This document shows positions 61,571 to 64,000 of a stretch of 64,000 nucleotides of DNA, piece after piece. Origin of the DNA: Heterohyrax brucei (lineage: Eukaryota; Chordata; Mammalia; Hyracoidea; Procaviidae); NCBI GenBank assembly GCA_028571685.1, contig CM053156.1:90399049-90463048 (forward strand). Direction: 5' to 3'. Within the stretch, counting starts at the first letter, position 1. The number at the start of each line of letters is the position of its first letter. A program made the position numbers and the translations under genes. The notes under the pieces are model-generated. The model was not told where the DNA came from, did no database searches, and saw nothing but the letters and a program-made list of their open reading frames with translations.

Positions 61571-62133
61571 AAAGGGAAGAAGCCTGCCATGCCAGGACTG
61601 TCCGGTCCCTTCACTGCTCCCAGCGCACCTGTCTCCTTTCTGTCCCTTTCCCCTCCCCTTCCTGGAGAACTACCCCCCTGGGGCCGACCCGCTGACCTGA
61701 CAAAGATGACAAGTCAGACCCAAGACCCACCCTCCCCTAACCCAGTAGGCAGCTGGTCGGCCTGGTTTTGTCAACTGGGACCAGAAAGGAGCAGGGGACA
61801 CTGCCTTCCTTCCTATCTGGCCAAGCTATCTCATCCATTAAAGGGGCAGAGCCAAGCCCTAACCCAGAGCCCTCTGGGGAGCAGACCCCACTCCCTGCGG
61901 CTCACCAGCAGGCAGGGGATGGGATGGCCACCCTTGTCCCAGGATCCCCATGCGTAGATGGGAGGGTCATTGGACCCCAGCCTCCCTTCCGATGATGCTC
62001 TCTGGGCAGGCAGGTGGATTCCTGAAACCCCTCCGCTGCTGCCGGGGCAGGGTGAGTTTCCCCTTGTATTGGGTCAGTCACAGAGCTTTATCAGAGTGAG
62101 GTCCAGGCCAGCAAGGGAAGCTCTGGAGCTGGT

Positions 62134-62147
62134 CGTCTCCAGGGCAA
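62134..62147. promoter_or_regulatory. Candidate RFX X-box (one mismatch)
   Basis: GTCTCCAGGGCAAC fits GTNRCCNNRGYAAC except at position 4. Confidence 0.45.
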
Positions 62148-62226
62148 CCAGCCTTGTCCTTGTCCTGGCTGGGCTGGCATGCTGCACCCTTCCCTCTCAC
62201 TGCCAGAATCAGGGTTTTTTTCCAAG

Positions 62227-62240
62227 GTAACCATAGCAAC
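62227..62240. promoter_or_regulatory. Candidate RFX X-box (full match)
   Basis: GTAACCATAGCAAC fits GTNRCCNNRGYAAC at every position. It lies 80 bp from a second, weaker X-box. Confidence 0.55.
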
Positions 62241-62689
62241 ACCTTTGTTTCTGAGGCCTGGGGCCGCCTCCTTCCGTCCCTCTCTTCAGGAGAGGCTCAG
62301 AAAACTCCTTCTCAGTCCCTGCACGTCCCTAGTTGTGGCTGACTTGTAGGTCCTGTGGGCTGGGCTGGGGACCAACCTCTGACTGGGGGAAGGGGACCTG
62401 GATGCTGCCCGGTCCCACCCCTGCCACAGAGCACCCCAACTCACTCATGCTTTGGTATTTATGGGGGGTGCAGAGCGCCTGCTGTGGGTGACAGAGGTGG
62501 CCAAGGCCTGCCCTGCCCTCCAAATACCTGGCCCCACTTGGATGACCCTGTGGTGAGCCCCCTCGTTGCTGGAGGTGGGGGACGAGCTCTGAGGAGGATG
62601 GGACGGCTCCCAGGTGGCTCTGTGAGCAGGTGGTGCCGAGGGAACCTCAGAAGGCCCAGGGTCACCACCGGTGACTAGCAGTACTTTCT

Positions 62690-63130
62690 GGTGTGCGAAG
62701 CCAAGGGCCTTTTGGTTTCACCCCAAACCAGCTGAAGCAGAGAAGAGAATTTACTGGCTTATGTGACTGACCAGAAAGTCTGGGGACAGAGCCTGCTGTA
62801 GTGCAGTCAGTTCTGAGGGACTAGTGTGCAGGCCAGGGCCAGGCCCTGGTTGGCTGGCTGCCCTCTGGCTAGCCAGCTTCGTCCACAGAGAAGATCCTAC
62901 AGCCTATTTTCCACAGTACTGGCCTTCCTTTTCTCTGGTTGGCTTCATTCTCAGGCACCCCTCCCCTGATGGTGGCAAGGTGGCCACCAGGAGTCCAGTC
63001 TCGCTTCTTTCCACCACCAGTCCTGGGAGGCCCCAGACTAAGGGGAGGGTCTTTGACCCTAACCTTCCCTGACCCGGTGCTCTGGTCCTGCAGGAAAAGC
63101 CCCTGGCCTGACCCTCACTGGCCAGGACGG
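62690..63130. repeat. Ancient interspersed repeat, family unresolved
   Basis: 'agagaatttactggcttatgtgactg', 'ggttggcttcattctcaggca' and 'ggtggcaaggtggccaccagg' recall a widespread mammalian repeat. I could not name the family. Confidence 0.4.
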
Positions 63131-63224
63131 GGCCTCACACCCACCTCTGGGCCATTTACTGTGACCGAGCAGACACCCCGGTTCCTTCTCCTAGGGCTAC
63201 CCCCACATGGGACAGAGATCCTCT

Positions 63225-63340
63225 GGAATGAGGAGGCTGGAGTGCTCAGCAGGCTCAGAGAGGTGAATTAAGTTGCCCTTGGCCACACAGCAGGAAAGGC
63301 TGTGCGCTCAGGATGGGACTCCAGTGCTCTGAGCTTGCCA
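63225..63340 (-). repeat. MIR fragment, antisense
   Basis: 'ctcagagaggtgaattaagttgcccttggccacacagcagg' is the complement of the MIR core. Confidence 0.8.
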
Positions 63341-63444
63341 CGCACTCTGTGGTCGCTGGGAGCCCCCGGGGCCAGGGGTGCAGCCGGAGGGGTGAGCTGA
63401 CTCCCATCTCAGTGGGCAGTGTATGTCACGAACCCCCCTAAACC

Positions 63445-63615
63445 GCAAACCCCTTCCAGGGGAGTCAATTCCAACTCCCAGTGACCCTGTAGGGCAGAGC
63501 AGAACTGCCCCAAGGGGTTTCCAAGGTAACCCTACGGAAGCGGTACCCAGGTCTTGCTCCTGCGGGGAGGCTGTTGGGATCCAACGTCTGACCCTGCAGT
63601 CAGGAGCCGAGAGGT
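63445..63615 (-). repeat. AfroSINE, antisense
   Basis: 'gagtcaattccaactcccagtgaccctgtagggcagagcagaactgccccaaggggtttccaagg', with a diverged distal half. Confidence 0.88.
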
Positions 63616-63719
63616 GCCATTCGATGTCCGGTGGGGCAGTGAGGGCCTTGCAAGGTTCTTGAGCTGAGGGAGAGCAACCGTGCCAGGATGACTCCTACCC
63701 ACCCTTGTCCCCACCCTTA

Positions 63720-64000
63720 CACTTTGGGCAGGGTCGCGCCGCGGGCCACCTGACTCAACTGTTCGTAAACCCTTCGGTCTCCCGGCCACGCCCTCCACCC
63801 ATGGTCTTCCCGATCAAAATCTGCATAACCCCGCCTCCCTCCCGCTGTGATTGGCTACCCCCGTCGTCACTCCTCCGCGCGAGCGAGACTCCCTAGTGGG
63901 CGGAGGGAGATGCCGCTGGGGCGTCTATTAGCATAGTCCCGCCTCCAGGGTGGGCCGCGGGCCGCGCGTTGATTGGGCCAGTGGCTGGAGACGCACCTGC
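63720..64000 (+). promoter_or_regulatory. CpG-rich promoter, probably OSBPL2
   Basis: CpG-dense sequence with GC boxes (ccccgcctcc near 63830, tgggcgg near 63897, cccgcctcc near 63940) and two inverted CCAAT boxes (gattgg at about 63849 and 63971). No exon is visible. The gene name comes only from synteny recalled from human, where OSBPL2 is next and points rightward. Confidence 0.55.

Larger units (their letters stand above)
52641..63719. other. Intergenic region upstream of HRH3
   Basis: No gene supported. 52.7-56.5 kb is unique, GC-rich sequence with nothing recognised. Then a TG array (56510-56970), unique sequence to 58.9 kb, an old repeat (58900-59330), a 34-bp tandem repeat (59848-59945), SINEs (60715, 63445), MIRs (61480, 63225), two X-boxes (62134, 62227) and an old repeat (62690-63130). 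Confidence 0.65.

Overview
The window is vertebrate nuclear DNA, from a placental mammal. Coding sequence is cut into short exons with GT-AG (and two inferred GC-AG) introns, CpG islands mark promoters, and the gaps are filled with SINE, LINE and LTR remnants. About eighteen copies of a tRNA-derived SINE with the AfroSINE layout (A-rich accaaaacc tail, 'gactc..agcgaccctatagg' core, 'tggtggcgcagtggttaa' head), plus two RTE/BovB-like LINE fragments, point to an afrotherian. Elephant is the most likely source. This is inference from repeats, not a species identification.

Four loci can be placed, in an order I recall for human 20q13.33. (1) SS18L1/CREST, + strand: the window opens in intron 1 and holds coding exons 2-11 (5723-16887) and a long 3'UTR to about 19.7 kb. 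(2) MTG2/GTPBP5, + strand: CpG-island promoter near 20.6-21.4 kb, six coding exons between 25793 and 31843, poly(A) signal at 32018. (3) HRH3, - strand: three coding exons between 52030 and 48194, poly(A) signal near 47.28 kb, CpG-island promoter at 51.6-52.6 kb. (4) A second CpG-island promoter at the right edge (about 63.7-64.0 kb), assigned to OSBPL2 only by expected synteny. Predicted proteins are about 402 aa (SS18L1, counting 23 residues from an exon outside the window), 403 aa (MTG2) and 448 aa (HRH3). All three frames look intact.

The genes are not an operon and do not form a pathway. SS18L1 is a neuronal chromatin co-activator, MTG2 a mitochondrial ribosome-assembly GTPase, and HRH3 a neuronal histamine receptor. 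The 15-kb gap between MTG2 and HRH3 (32.0-47.3 kb) and the 11-kb gap upstream of HRH3 hold no gene I can support. They contain nested repeats, simple sequence and a few candidate regulatory sites.

I found no undescribed multi-gene system. The points most worth checking are: a near-perfect RE1/NRSE (REST) element in the HRH3 CpG island; a GC-AG intron that separates the last eight codons of SS18L1, the CBP-binding tail, from the rest; a second GC-AG intron in MTG2; an open in-frame extension upstream of the MTG2 start; NRF1/ETS sites in the MTG2 promoter; and a pair of RFX X-boxes 1.5 kb before the right-edge promoter. Exon edges were set by hand from splice consensus, reading phase and remembered human proteins. 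No alignment was run.
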